Shown here: positions 12,401 through 26,400 of the stretch, piece by piece
Position numbering within the stretch: position 1 is the first letter of the stretch
Layout: the number at the start of each line of letters is the position of its first letter
Origin: Eutypa lata
Taxonomy: Eukaryota > Ascomycota > Sordariomycetes > Xylariales > Diatrypaceae
Assembly: GCA_022661535.1 (NCBI GenBank)
Contig: JAKULF010000006.1
Coordinates: 2,909,001-2,973,000 of the forward strand
Length of the DNA: 64,000 nt
Reading direction: 5' to 3'
The notes under the pieces: generated by a model
Database searches by the model: none
What the model was told of the DNA's origin: nothing
Seen by the model: only the letters and a program-made list of their open reading frames with translations
Translations under genes and position numbers: made by a program

Positions 12401-14640
12401 GGTGCAAAATGTTATTCAGCACGGAATCGGACTACGTAACGATGAAATTCTCGTAGAAGTGAGGGCGATTGGCCTGACACGAAGAGACCACATTGTACTA
12501 AACGGGCAGCTCGATGAACAAGGCCTTGGGCACGATTGTGCTGGCATCGTCAGAGAGAGCGGTGAAAAATGCGAGTTTCAACCTGGGGATCGAGTATGTC
12601 TTACCGGCTCTCGATCCAGCCAGACGCTATTATGCGTCAAGGCACAATCCGCAGCCCCAATACCTCCTACTATGACTTTCTCGGATGCGGCTACAATCCC
12701 AACGGCACTCTGGCTATCTTATCATGTCCTGGTCAACATATGCAGGCTCAGAGCAGGAGACAGGTTGTTGATTTACCGGGGAGCCAGTTGCTTCGGTCAA
12801 GTAGCAATGCAGATTGCGAGGGTACTTGGGTGCAAGATCTTCACAACAGTAAACTCGGAGTCCAAGGTCAACTTTCTTCGAAATTTACCGAACACTGATG
12901 GCATATCCGTCATCTTAGACAATGACAACGACCTTCTATCATCAGAAGCTGACAACATCCTTCATCCAAGGACCTTCAATGCGGTCGTAGGATCATTCCT
13001 CGGCAGCAAAGTTGACTTCAGCACGTTGCTCGTCCCCGGTGGCCAAATGGTAGATATCAGTCTAAAACGTGATAAAGAACCTCCTGCGCCGTCATTCGGC
13101 GAATCGAGAAATATCTCAAGAACAACTGTAGACATGGTGGCCTTCATCGCAGGGAACGGTCCTGCGGGTTTCGAGACGTTTCGCGAGGCAATGCGGATGT
13201 TCCTTCGCGAAGAGCTCACATGCCCACGGTCTGTGCATTCATTTGGGGCCGGGGAGGTTGGTGCAGCGTTTCAACACTTCCATAATCATGAGTCTTTCGG
13301 CAGAAGAGTAATTGAGTTGGACCCCGAAGCGATTATCACCGTAAGCGTACTCTGGTATCCTCACCCACTTGGATTAAGACTAATGCACGAAGCAGGTTGA
13401 GGCTGAATTGGGGCCGAATTTCGAGTTTTATCCGAACGCAACCTACATCATCGCTGGTGGCTTTGGTGGGCTTGGTAGAAACCTTGCATTATGGATGGCT
13501 AGACGGGGTGCTCGAAACATGGTCTTGTTGTCTCGTTCCGGCCCTAAGACTGAAACTGCCATAGCTGCGTTGAACAACCTTAACAGAATGGGTGTTCATG
13601 TAGTAACGCCAAACCTAGATATCGCCGATCTAGAAAAGCTTCGAGGTGAAATAGAACATCTGACCAAGTCCATGCCACCAATAAAAGGTTGCATCCAAGC
13701 AACAATGATCCTCAGGGTTAGTTTTCGTTCATATGATTCTACGGCAAAAGTACCACTAACCAACTTTTAGGACAATCTCTTCGAAAACATGAGCCATGAA
13801 GATTGGGTCATGAGCACACAACCAAAAGTCACAGGTTCGTGGAACCTCCACGAGACCCTGCCGGCGGATATGGACTTCTTCGTGATGATCTCATCAGTAA
13901 ACAGCATAGTCGGCGGCCGTGGGACCGCCAACTATGCCGCGGGAAATTCATTCATGGATGCTCTCGCGCACTATCGAGTATCTCTCGGACAGAAGGCCGT
14001 ATCGATCAACCTCGGCATGATGGTATCTGAAGGTGTCCTGGCAGAAAACCAGTCTCTCTTGCAGTCCATGAAACGCGTTGGGATATTCATGGACCTGTAC
14101 ATGAAGGACCTGACTGCTCTTTTGGATTACTACTGCGATCCTGATCTAGCAGTCCTGCGTAGTGCCGATGCTCAAGTTGTCGTAGGTCTCGAACTACCAC
14201 AGGCAATCATGGCCAAGGGAATTGATATACACCACTCAATTCGCCGGCCCTTGTTCAGACACATGTTCCAAGTTGTGCCCAAAGATATCGGTCGTCGGTC
14301 GGGGCAGAGAATCGCGAGTTCTGCGATGGATCGAGCCACTGCTCTGAGACAGGCGAAGTCCCAAGGTGAAGCCGAACATCTTGTTACAAGGTGGGTGGTT
14401 AGGAAGATTGCTCAGGTACTCGGCGTGCCCGAATCCGAAATAGACCCGGAAAAGCCTCTCCACACGTACGGCATGGACTCGCTGGTTGCCATAGATCTCA
14501 AAAACTGGTTCGATAGGGATGTTGGCGCTACTGTTGAAGTTTTCTCCCTCTTGGGAAATGTGCCCTTAGGAGACCTTAGCAGAGAGGTCGCGAAATTAAG
14601 CCGCTTCCGGCAAGATTCACAGACCTCTTCCGGTACATAG
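6438..14640 (+). CDS. Highly reducing type I polyketide synthase (KS-AT-DH-MT-ER-KR-ACP)
   Basis: Eight exons, 6438-6653, 6715-6859, 6919-7187, 7251-7841, 7894-7944, 8010-13340, 13396-13716 and 13771-14640, encode 2597 residues. Domains in order: KS (about 18-440; DSACSSSL with Cys189, His324 in EAHGTG, His364 in NIGHLEG), AT (about 579-880; GHSSGE with Ser675), DH (about 981-1250; His1013 in WLQDHKM, Asp1205 in HPATLDG), C-methyltransferase ([10 protein letters not shown] near 1484-1493), ER (about 1870-2190), KR (GGFGGLG at 2222-2228; Ser2350, Tyr2363, Asn2367), ACP (GMDSL, Ser2545). It would build a reduced, possibly alpha-methylated chain from malonyl-CoA. There is no thioesterase, condensation or reductase domain at the end; the adjacent FSH1 hydrolase may release the product. 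The ER nucleotide loop is atypical (GASCFGQ at 2015-2021 for AGGVGQ), so ER activity is doubtful. The acceptor of intron 2 (CGCAAAG) is weak but restores the conserved ALEDAGIP. Confidence 0.95.
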
Positions 14641-15240
14641 TCAGGGGCACGAATGACTTTAATGAAGATAACCAAATTTAGTCTCTCCATAGTTATAGAA
14701 GTCCTATACTTCAAAGAGCATCTCATTCTACACACACAACCCTTCCACCTAAGTTATGATACTTGACTTTAATATCCGTGACCGGAAAAACAACCGTTAA
14801 AGTGCTTAAGCATCTCATAAAGAGCTTTGCTATTTGCGCAGTAACCTACCCATTACTCTACAGCTGCATGCCACCTGCTACTTAGCTATTATTACCGCTT
14901 AACTGCTGCCACTACCTAATTGCTTCAAATTGTAAATAGCCTTGAAGTTGGATAGGTAAATACTTAAATAAATGGACAATTAGGTAAGTGTCAAGATGCG
15001 TGGATAAATTATGGTGTATTGCTATCTGGTCTGCGATGATTGCAGCTATGTTGTTTACTATGTAGGTGTCTGGGTTGCTGGTGGCTGCGTAGCAGCCCTT
15101 TTGCATACAAATCCTAAGGCCCTTGGTGCCTAGGGCATCCTTCGGATCCCTAGGGCACCACATGTACCTTATCTGCTGATAGTAAGAGCTATCTTATTGG
15201 GGCTATATTTTGTTAAGCTATATTATTTTGCCAGCTGGTT
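14641..15240. other. 3' flank of the PKS gene and transition into AT-rich DNA
   Basis: No gene is seen. Base composition is still ordinary to about 15180 and then falls sharply, with G and C almost disappearing after about 15240. The GGTGCCTAGGGCATCC / GGATCCCTAGGGCACC pair at about 15124-15161 forms an imperfect inverted repeat at the edge of the AT block. Confidence 0.5.
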
Positions 15241-18191
15241 TTCACTTTACTAACCGAAATTAATTAAGAAAACCCATTTATGCACCTTTATATTAAGCAT
15301 TACTTAAAATAACTACATTTATTAATAAAAAGCTTCGTTTTTAATGTTATTTACATTATATTAATATATTATTTTTTTTAATCGTTTTTATTTTAATATT
15401 AACGTAAATAATTTATTAACGTTTTAATTTTTAATTAAATTAATAAACTTTTCGTTAAAAATATCGTTAATATTTTATTATTTCTTTTATTATAACGCAA
15501 TTAAGTTTTTAACATTAAATATAACGCGTTATTACTTCGTAATTTAAATCGTTTATTAAAAAATTAAGTTTTATTAACGTTATAAAAAAATATTAATATT
15601 TTTTTATATAAAAGTTAATATAAATAAAGTTATCGTAAATAAAGTCGTAATAAATAAAGCCGTAATAAATAAAGTTATTATAAATTCTTTATAAAGATTA
15701 TTATAAATATTATTATAATTATTATTATAAATATTATTATAAATGTTATTATAACGAATATTATTATTACGAATATTATTATTATATATAATATTATTAT
15801 TTTATTATATTTATAATTTTTTTTATTATTATAATTATTATATATCGTTGTAATTTTTTTATATTTTATAAAATAAAAAATTATCGTTTAAATTAAAGTT
15901 TATTAACTTTTAATTAAAAGATATATAACGTATTATAAAATAAAGCTTTTATTAATAATATTAAATTTAAAAAGCTTAAAATAATATAATAACGTCGTTA
16001 CGAAGTTAATTACGAAAATATTAAATATAAAGTTTTTTAATTAATAATAATAATATATTATTTATAAGATTTTTATTTATTATTTAATATATATTAACTT
16101 TAATAACTTATAATTTTACTTTTTTTAATTATTTTTTTAATATTTCGATATTTTTTAAAATTTTATAAATATACGATAAATTATATTATTTTATAAAATA
16201 ATAATCGCTTATAAAATAAAATTAAAAAATGCGCGAAAAAAATTAATTCGAAAAAAAAAATATAAATTAAAGCTTTATAATGCTTTATTATAAATAAATT
16301 AATTATTTTATATAAATATATTATTATAAGTTTATTAAGTTATTTTTAATTAAAGTAAATTTTTTATATTTAAATTTTTTTTTATTAATAATATTACGAT
16401 AATTATTTTTTATTTTTATTATTATACGTTAAAAGCTTTCGATTATTTTAAATAAATTATTACGATTATTTTATAAATAATTTTTAAGATTTTTATAATT
16501 TAATTTAATAAACGATATAATACGAATATCGTAATTATAATATTACGAAATAAAATAATTAATTTATTTATATTTATAAAATATATAATATTTTTTAAAA
16601 TAATTTACGATAATTATTTAAGTTATATTAAATTCGTTAATTAATAATTTTTAAATAACGTTAAAATTAACTTTCGTTTTAAAATAAATAACGAGTTTTT
16701 AATAACGTAAAATACTTTTTTTTGTTTAAAAAACTTTATCGAAAATAAAATTAAAAGATTTAATAATAACGTATCGATTTTAATTATTAAATTCGCGAAT
16801 TTATTTTCGAATAAAAAAGTTAATGTTTTTTTTAAATATATATTTTTAAAAATAATTTTTATCGTTATTATTATTAAAATTAAAAATTTTTAAAGTTTTT
16901 TTTTATTTTTAATAAATATAAAAAATAACGTTTTTATTAATATAAAAGATATAAATTTATTATTAAATTAATATTAAAATTACGAAAATAATGCTTTTAA
17001 ATTTTATTTCGAAATTAAAAAAAATAATATTAAATTCGTAAATATTTACTTTTTATAATAATTTAACGTAATTTTTTATTAATTAATTATATTAAACTTA
17101 AGTTTAATTAAAAATAACGTTAAATATTAATTATACGTCGATTTCGTATAAATATTATTAATAACGTTAAAGAAAAACATATAATAATAATTAATTTTAT
17201 ATATATTATTAAAGTTAAATATTTTAAAAAATATTTTTTATATTTTTATTAATTAAAAATAAATTTAAATAATATCGATAATATAATTAAAATCTTTATT
17301 ATTATATTTAATATAATAAAATAACTTATAATTTTATAAATATTTAACAAAAGTTTAAGTATTTATAAAGCTTTTAAGTTTTTTTCGACGAATTCTTTAT
17401 ATATAATTATTTATATTTTAATAAATAAAGTAATAATTAAAAAAGTTAATTTTAATAATTACGTAAATATCGCGTAAAAATATATTATTTAACGTTATAT
17501 TTTTAATAAAAGTTTTTTTTTTATTAAAGTTACGAATTTATATATAATTTATAATTTCGTTAAAAAACTTGTAATTATATTTTATTTTTAAAATATCGTA
17601 ATATACGAAAATTTATTTATAATCGTTAAATCGATTTTTTTTAATAATAACGAAAAATAAATAATTTATTTTTCGTATATTTATATTTTATACGCTTTTA
17701 TTTTTAAAAGCTCGAGTTTATTTATAATTATAATAAATATAATATTATATATATTCGCTTTTAACGTTATAATTAATTATATTATACTTAATTATTTAAA
17801 AGCTATAAGAAAAAGCTTAACGATTAATATATAATATTAAGTCGTTTATTATTTTATAATTAAATTCGTCGTTAAAGTTATTTTTAAAAAAAAGCGAAAA
17901 CTTTATTATTTTATATATAATAAACGTAAAAAATGTTTTGTAAAAATATAAATTAAATAAAAAAATATAAATTTAAATTATAAAATAATATAAATGTTTA
18001 AATAAAATAATTTAATTACGAAAGATATTTAATACGAAAGTTTTATTAATAAAAGCTTAATAAAAGCTTAATAATTTATATTTAATAAAAATAATAAGTT
18101 TTTAATAATATATAAACGTAATAATATTTAATAAAAATAATATAACTTAAAAAAATATAATTTTAATAAAATAACTTAATAATAAATATTT

Positions 18192-18226
18192 AAATAAATA
18201 AGTAAATAAATAAATAAATAAATAAA
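18192..18226. repeat. (AAAT)n microsatellite
   Basis: A run of AAAT/AATA repeats with one interruption (AAGT) inside the AT-rich block. It is a simple repeat with no other signal. Confidence 0.7.
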
Positions 18227-18920
18227 ATAATAACTTACTTTAATTTTTAAATTATTATAATTTTAAATATCGATTTTTTATTAAAATTTCGATTAATTAA
18301 AAAGTAAAAATAAAACTTAAATTACGATAACTTAAATACATTTAATAATTTTTAAATCGTTAATTATTTATAATTTATATTTTTATATATAAAATAATTC
18401 GTAATAAAAACAAATTAAACTTAATAAATTTAAAACTTTAAAAATAAATACGTTATAAATTAATAAATATATAAATATTTTTATAATTTTTTAAAAATTA
18501 AATTAAAGTTATATAAATTTAAAATTAATAAATTACTTTATAAAAATTACTTTATAAAAATCATTTTAAAAAAATTTAATTATTTTTAAATTAATATATT
18601 ATAATTATTAATTATATTAATAAAATTATAATTTTAAAACTTTTTATTATATAAAATTATTTATAAATAACTTTATTTAAATAATTAAAATAATAATAAT
18701 AATAATTATAATATATAATTAAAAAAAACTTTAAAATTTATAAACTTATAAATTTATAAACTTATAAACTTATAAAATAATTTATAAACTTTTAAATTTA
18801 TAAATTTATAATTTATAAATTTATAAATTTATAAAGTTATAAAATAATTTATTTAAACGATTATTTTATTTATATATTATTATTATTATTTTAATTAAAA
18901 AAATTATAATATTTTACGCT

Positions 18921-19102
18921 TTTTTTATATAATGTTATTTTTAAACGACTTTTTTCGAAATAATTAAAATAATAATAATAATATATTAATTTAATATTTA
19001 TTTAAATAAATAAATATTAAAACGTTTTTTAAATTAATATATTATTATTATTATTTTAATTATTTCGAAAAAAGTCGTTTAAAAATAACATTATATAAAA
19101 AA
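18921..19102. repeat. Perfect 73-bp inverted repeat with 36-base loop
   Basis: The left arm 18921-18993 is the exact reverse complement of the right arm 19030-19102 over 73 bases; the spacer 18994-19029 is itself AT-rich and partly palindromic. Beyond the perfect arms the similarity continues imperfectly on both sides (about 18880-18920 against 19103-19145), ending in TAT TAT TAT-like and ATA ATA ATA-like triplet runs. The arms are two copies of the short repeat unit also seen at 20055-20160 and 27345-27450, here head to head. The unit looks like a small non-autonomous transposon or a foldback element. Confidence 0.85.
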
Positions 19103-20054
19103 TACTTAAAGCGTTATACTTTTTTTAATTAAAATAATAATAATAATATATTAATTTAAAAAGCGTTTAAATAAAAATAAAGCGAATAAATAACGAAATT
19201 TAATTTTTTATTTAAATGTAAAAACTTTTTTTTAAATTATATAAATAAATATATATATATTCGTAAATTATATTTAATTTTAAATTTAATTATATATTTT
19301 ATTTATTTATATATATTTTATTTAATTTATTATTAAAAATTAAAAAAATAATATTAATTTTTTTTTATATAAAATCGATTATTTTTATATTTAACGACTT
19401 TAAAATTATTATATAAAATTAAACTTTTTTTCGTAAACTTTTAATTTTTATAAATTCTTTTTTATATTAAATTTAATAAATATATTTAATACGAAATTAT
19501 TAATTATAACGTAATTATATCGTTATAATTACGATAACGTAATTACTTTACGAAAAAAAACTTAAATAATAAAATAAATAACGATTCTTTTTATTTATTT
19601 TAAATTTTAAATCGTTATAACTTTATTATATATATTTTTTATATTAAATTAATATATTAAATTTCGATTAATTAAAATTTTAAAATTAATACGAAATTAT
19701 AATAATTTAAATTAATTTAATAAAAAAACCGGTTTTATATATTAATATATATTATAATTTATTATAAAATAATTTATAAAAAATTAAAAATATATTTAAT
19801 AAATATAAAATTTTAATTATAAGTATTTTATAAATTAATATATTTATAAAAATATTTATAATTTTTTAAAATTTAAAATTAAACTTTATAAATATAATTT
19901 AATATAATAAAAACTTTAAATATTATAATCTTTTTAATTAAAATAATAATAATAATATATAATTAAAGAAAATTTTAAATTTATAAAATAATTTATAATT
20001 TATAAATTTAAATTAAATTACGTAAATTATTTATTTAAATAATTATATAATTAA

Positions 20055-20160
20055 TATATTATTATTATTATTTTAATTAAAAAAATTATAACGTTTTAAA
20101 TTTATTTTATATAATATTATTTTTAAACGATTTCTTTCGAAATAATTAAAGTAATAATAA
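20055..20160 (+). repeat. Short palindromic repeat unit, copy beside the LTR element
   Basis: The unit starts with a TATTATTATTATTTTAATT run and ends with AATTAAAGTAATAATAA, so its ends are inverted to each other. Its core, from ATATAATATTATTTTTAAACG to TCGAAATAATT, matches the unit at 18880-18985 with mostly transition differences. It resembles a RIP-mutated miniature inverted-repeat element of roughly 105 bases. The LTR retrotransposon begins about 40 bases downstream. Confidence 0.6.
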
Positions 20161-20196
20161 TCGAATTAAATAATCGTTTAAATAAGTAATTTATAT

Positions 20197-20201
20197 AACG
20201 T
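20197..20201. repeat. Target site duplication, left copy (AACGT)
   Basis: AACGT directly precedes the left LTR and is found again directly after the right LTR at 27303-27307, the 5-bp duplication expected from retroviral-type integration. Confidence 0.8.
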
Positions 20202-20416
20202 TATTAATAAATAAAATGCTTTAATAATAATTTATAATAATAATAAAAAGTTAAATATTAAAAGTATTTTAAAATATTACGTATAACCTTTAAAATATAA
20301 AGATTAATATATAATTTAAGCTCGTAATTAAATTAATATAAACTTTTTTAAATAATAATATATATTTTACTTTTCGAAAATTATTCGAAATTAATATTTA
20401 TTCGTATATTTTAATA
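20202..20416. repeat. Left long terminal repeat (215 bp)
   Basis: It aligns without gaps to 27088-27302 over 215 bases with 14 differences, all of them C/T or A/G transitions. It starts TATTAATAAATAAA and ends TATTTTAATA; TA...TA ends are what RIP makes of the canonical TG...CA ends. Similarity stops exactly at both boundaries. Confidence 0.9.
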
Positions 20417-23400
20417 TAATAATAATTTCGATTTTATAAATTAATAATTAAAAAATTTATACGAAAATAAATACATTATTTATAACGACGCTTTATTAAT
20501 TTTAACTTAAAAAATTCGCAAAAAGAATTAATATTAATAATAACGAAAAGCAAATAAACTTTTAATATTATTAAAGATTATAACGATTACGTTATTAATA
20601 ATATTTACTTTTTTTTTTATTAAATTAAATTATAATTTAATATTTTACTTTTTTAATTTAATTAAAACTTTAATAATTAAACGACTTTTTTACTTATTTA
20701 AATAATTTTATTTTAATAATAAAAAAGTTATAAAATTTTATAAATAAATTAATTATTCGAATTAATTTTTTAACGTTATTATATTAAATTTTCTTTTATT
20801 AAAATTAAATATATAACTTTTTCTTTTTTCTTTATTAATATTTATAAATTATTATAAGTTTAATAAGCTTTTTATAATAATAAATAATATAAGTTATATT
20901 ATATATAACTTCGTAAAAAAAGCTCGAGTTAAAAAGTAAGTTATATTAATAATAAAACTTTAATAATAAAAGATAATAAATTAATATTAAAACGATATAA
21001 ACGTTATTATAAAATAATTTAAAAATATATAAATATAAAATTTAAGCTTATATATAAATAATCGTAACGTTAAAATTAACTTTAATTACGTAATTAATAA
21101 ATTAATATAAAATAAACGTATAAACGTTATATTTTAATAATAAATAAATGTATAATTAATATTTAATAAAATTTATATAAAATAAATATAAATATTAATA
21201 AATACGTAATTATTAATAAATATAAATTTACTTATTTTATAACATTTTAACGTTATAATATTAAATGTAACAAATGCATTATTTAAAATAAAAATAAGTT
21301 TAATATTTACTTTATTAAAGTTTTATTTATAAAGTTTATTTAAATATTTAATATAAAATAAATAAATAAATTATTTATTTTTTTTTATTTAAATATATAA
21401 ATACTTATTTTTTCTTTTTTATAATATTAATTTTATAATAAATTAAATTATATATTAAGCTTTTTTTAAATTTTCGTATTTTTTATAATTTAAATAATTA
21501 TACTTTATAAATCTTTATTATAATATTTATAAATAATAAATTAAAACTTTATTAATAATTACTTTATTAAAAAGTTATCGTAATTTAATTAATATCGAAA
21601 TAACGAAATTAAATAAATAAAAAAATCGTATTTTTTTTTTTATATTATTATAAAAAAAATTAATAAACGAATAAATTTAATAAACGATATAAAAGTATAT
21701 AAAATATAAGTTTTAATAATTTAAATTTAAATAACTTAAACTTAAATAATTTAAATTATAATATTTAAAAAGCTTGTTTTTTTAAGTTTTTAAAAACGAA
21801 TAAAAGCTTATATAAATTCGTTAAAAAAAATTTAAAAAAAAAATAAAAAAAGTTTTTTTTTAAAGTTAAAAAAAAACTATTTTAAAAGTTTTAATAATTA
21901 AAAACTTTAATGTAATACTTTAAGTTTTACTTTTAAAAAAATCGATTATAAAAAAAATATAAAGTTATTTAAATTCGTTAAAATTAAGTTTATAAAAGAT
22001 ATTATAAAAACTTATAAATAATATCTTTAATAATTAATTATAAATATAATTTCGAAAATTAAAATATTAAAAACTTTATAATTTACTTTTTTAATAATTA
22101 ATATAATATATTAACGAAACATTTAAAATGATTTTTATAACTTTAAATATAATAAAAGAAATTTTTTTACTTTTATTATATAATTTTAAAAATATATAAA
22201 AAAAATAAAATTAATTAATATAAAATTAAATAAAATCGCTTATATTATAATATTTATAAACGTTATAAAAAATAAAATTACTTATTAATATAAAACTATA
22301 AGCTTTATATTATAAATAATTAATTACTTTATTTATAAATTTATTAAAAACTTTAATATTAAATTTTAAAATTAAATAAAAAGCATTAATAAATCGTATA
22401 AAAATGCGAAATTATATATTTAAAAAATAATAATAATAATAATAAAATAAAAAAATTAAATTTATAAAAAGAAAATCGATTTAATAAGTTTTTCGTAAAC
22501 GAAAAAAAAAAGCCTTTTTATTTTAATTATAATAAATACGAATATATATCTTAATATTATAAAAATAAAAAATGAAAAAATAATAATAATAAAAGTAAAA
22601 GTAAAAGTAAAAGTAAAGTTATTAATAATAATAATAACTATAATAATTATAATTATTTAATTAAAATTAATAATTTAATAATTTCGATTAAATTTAAAAA
22701 CATTTATAAAAAATTTATCTTTTTAATTATTACTTTTATAAAACGAAACGTATTAAAAAAGTTATTTAAATAATATAATAAATTAATTTTTAATGTTATA
22801 TATTAATAAATTAAGTTAAAAAGCATTATAACTTTAACTTTTATTAAATAAAAAAACGTTAAAAACGAAAAAAATATCGAAAAAATCGTACGAAAAAACG
22901 TTTTAAACGTTACGATTATTATTTATTAAATAATAATTTTTTAAATATATTTTATAAATAATATAAAAAATTAATTATTATAAAATAATAACTTAAACGT
23001 TAATATTATTAATAACTTTAATAATTTAATTAAAAAAACGATTAAAAGTATTAAATAAAATCGCTTTATTATTAATATTAAAGTAAATTTTATTTACGCT
23101 TTAATTATTAATATTATTATATAATAATTAATTAAATTTAATAAATCTCGTTTAAATTTAATAATATCGTATATTTTAATTATTAAACATTTTTTATTTA
23201 AAATACTTTTTAACGAAATATAATATAAAAAAAGTAATTATTTAAACCGTAATATTTTAAAGTTATTAAATAAAAAGTTCTTTATAATAATTAATATAAA
23301 AAAACAAAGGTTTTTATTATAAACTTTTAATATATTTAAATTTAAAATTATTAATAATAAATAAAAATATATATTAAAAAGTAATAATAATAAAAGAATT

Positions 23401-26400
23401 ATTATAAATAAAAATATTATAAAGAAAATTATTTTATAATATCGTTAACTTTATTATTTTAATATTAAACGATTTTATAATATAAACTTTAAGTTTAAAA
23501 ATATCGAAGCTTTATTTTATACGGTTTATAATATAATAAAAATAAAAAAGTTTTCGTTAAAAAACGTTTAAAAAAAATTAATTTATATAAGCGAAATTAT
23601 ATAATATAATATAAATATAATATAATTTATATTATTACGTAATAATTTATATTATAATTTAATAATTAAAAATTATAATTAATATTATAATATAAAGTTA
23701 ATAAAAATTAAAAATAATGTTTAATAATATTTACGAAATTATATTAAAAAAATAATTTAATATTTTATCGATTAATTTTTTAACGAAAATAATAAAAAAA
23801 AACATTTTTAAATTTTAAAATTAAACGATAAATAAAAATTTAATATATTTAAAATAAACGAATTTTATAAAAAACGTAATATTAAACTTTAATTATTATT
23901 ACTTTATAATTAATATTAAAATAAAATTATAAAACGCGTTATTAAATTTATATAAAACGAAGTTAAAGTTTATATAATTTAAATAAAAATTCTTATATAT
24001 TTTTAAAATTATATTATAAAAATAATTATTAAAATAATTAATAAAATAAGTTAATTATTAATTAAAAGTATAACTTTTATAAAAATTTATTAAAAAAGTT
24101 TAAATTTTAACGATAATTATTTATTTCGTTATAAATATTTATATATTTTAAAATCGCGTTATATTATATTTATTAATTAAAAGAAAAAAGTTTAATTTAA
24201 AAAACTAATTAATTAAAATATAAAAAGCATTTTTTTAAAATACGAAAAAAAAAGTAATTATATTATATAATTAATAAAAAAAAACGTTTTTTTATAACTT
24301 TTTATATTATAATATATAAAAACTTTACGAAATTAAATGTTTTTTTTAATTTAAAAAATATTATTTAATTATTTTTAAAATAAATTTAAAAACGACTTCG
24401 TTATTAAATTAATAAAAAGAATAAATAAAAAGTTAATATTTAAAATAATAATAATAACGTTATATTTAATAACGAAATAAATAAAAAAAATAAAAAATAA
24501 TTTATTAAACGTAAACGTAATCGTTTAAAAAAAACGATTTTTAAATTTTATATATATAACGTTTTTAAAAAATACTTTAAAATTATAATTAAATTATATT
24601 AAATACGATTTATTTTAAAAAACGAAAATATTAATAAATATAATTTTAAATTTAATTTTATCGATAATAATATTATAAACGATTAAAAACGCGAATTTAT
24701 AAGTTTAAATAATACTTTTAAAATAATAATATAAATTTATTTTTATATATAAATAATGTTTTTATTCGAAAAAAAACGATACGATATTTTTAAAAACTTT
24801 TATAAAATATTAAACTTTTTTAAATATTTAAAAATATATAAATTAATAACGATAATATTTAAAAATAATTCGTTATTAAAAAAAGCTTTAATAAATTTTA
24901 AAAAAAACTTATAAATAAAAATAATATTTATAAAAATATAAAAAAACATTAATTAAAGATTATTTAAATTCGTTTTATTAATTAAAGTAATATATAAATA
25001 TTTAATAAACATTATATAAATATTATAAAAGAAATTTATATTAATAAATAATTTCGAAAAGTTAAAAGCTTATATATATATAAAAGAATTTATATAATAA
25101 AAAGATATTAATTATAACGAAATTATTATAATTATAATTTAAGTTATATATTAACGAATTTTTATAATTTTTATAATTTTATACGATTAATATATTATAT
25201 AAATAAACTTTATTATAACGTATTTTAATAATAAATTAAAAAAAAGTTATTTATAAAAATATTTTCGTTATTAAAAAAATACTTTAACGCGTATTTTAAA
25301 AAAAAAATATAAATACGATTTAAATTATATTATTTAATTAATAAACTTTTTATATAAGTTTAAATAAATTAATATAACTTAATAAATAAAAATTAAAGTT
25401 ATTTTAAAATAAATAAATTTTATAACTTTAATATTAAACGACGTTATTTGTTTAAACTTTAAAATAAATAATATTATAACTTTATACGTTAATAATTTTT
25501 TATTATTTAATATAAATAAAAAACGTTTTATAAAACTTACGAAAATTATTATTAAAATAATTATTATTAAAAACTTAAGCGAAATTAATTAATTTTTAAA
25601 TATTTATATTATTAAATTAAATTTTATTAACGATATTTACTTAAATTAATAATAATATATTAAAAGGTTATTTTAAATAATAAATATAAACGATATAAAG
25701 TTATTATTTATTTCGTTTATTTTAAATTATAAATAATATATAATTTAAAATTAAAAAATTATTATTAAAAACGAAACGTTTAAATATATAAGTTTAATTA
25801 AAAGGTTTAACTTTTTAAATTATATAATTAAATTTAATACGGCTTATATAACGTTTATTTAAGCTTAGTTTATAAATAATTTATTATTAAAATATATAAA
25901 TAATATTATAAACTTATTAATTTAATATTAAACTTTAAATAAAAAATATTTACATTATAAATATAATAATTTTAAATTATTTAAAATAATAAATTTTAAT
26001 TACGATAATAATTTTAATTAAAAAAAATTAATTATAAATTATATATTTTATATAATAAAAGCTTTTATTATATAAATTTCAAAGCTTTAAATAATTATTA
26101 CTTATTATATAACGAAAGTTAAATATATAACTTTAAGTATTATAATAATAAAAATAATTAATATTAAAAACTTTTTATAAAAACTTAATTTAATATTTAA
26201 AGAATTTATTATTTTATTAAAAAATAATATAAATACGTTAAAATAAATAAAAAAAATTATAATATTTAAAAAAAAAAGCGTTATATTTAAATCGATTATT
26301 ATTATATACGTTAAAAAGTTAATAATAATTATATTAAAGTTTAATATATTAAAACGAATAAAAATTTAATAAATAATTTTATTAAATTTTTTAATCGAAA

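Noticed and set aside
8361..13219. Several antisense open frames within the PKS gene
   Set aside because: They are shadows of the long PKS exon 6 and show no family of their own.
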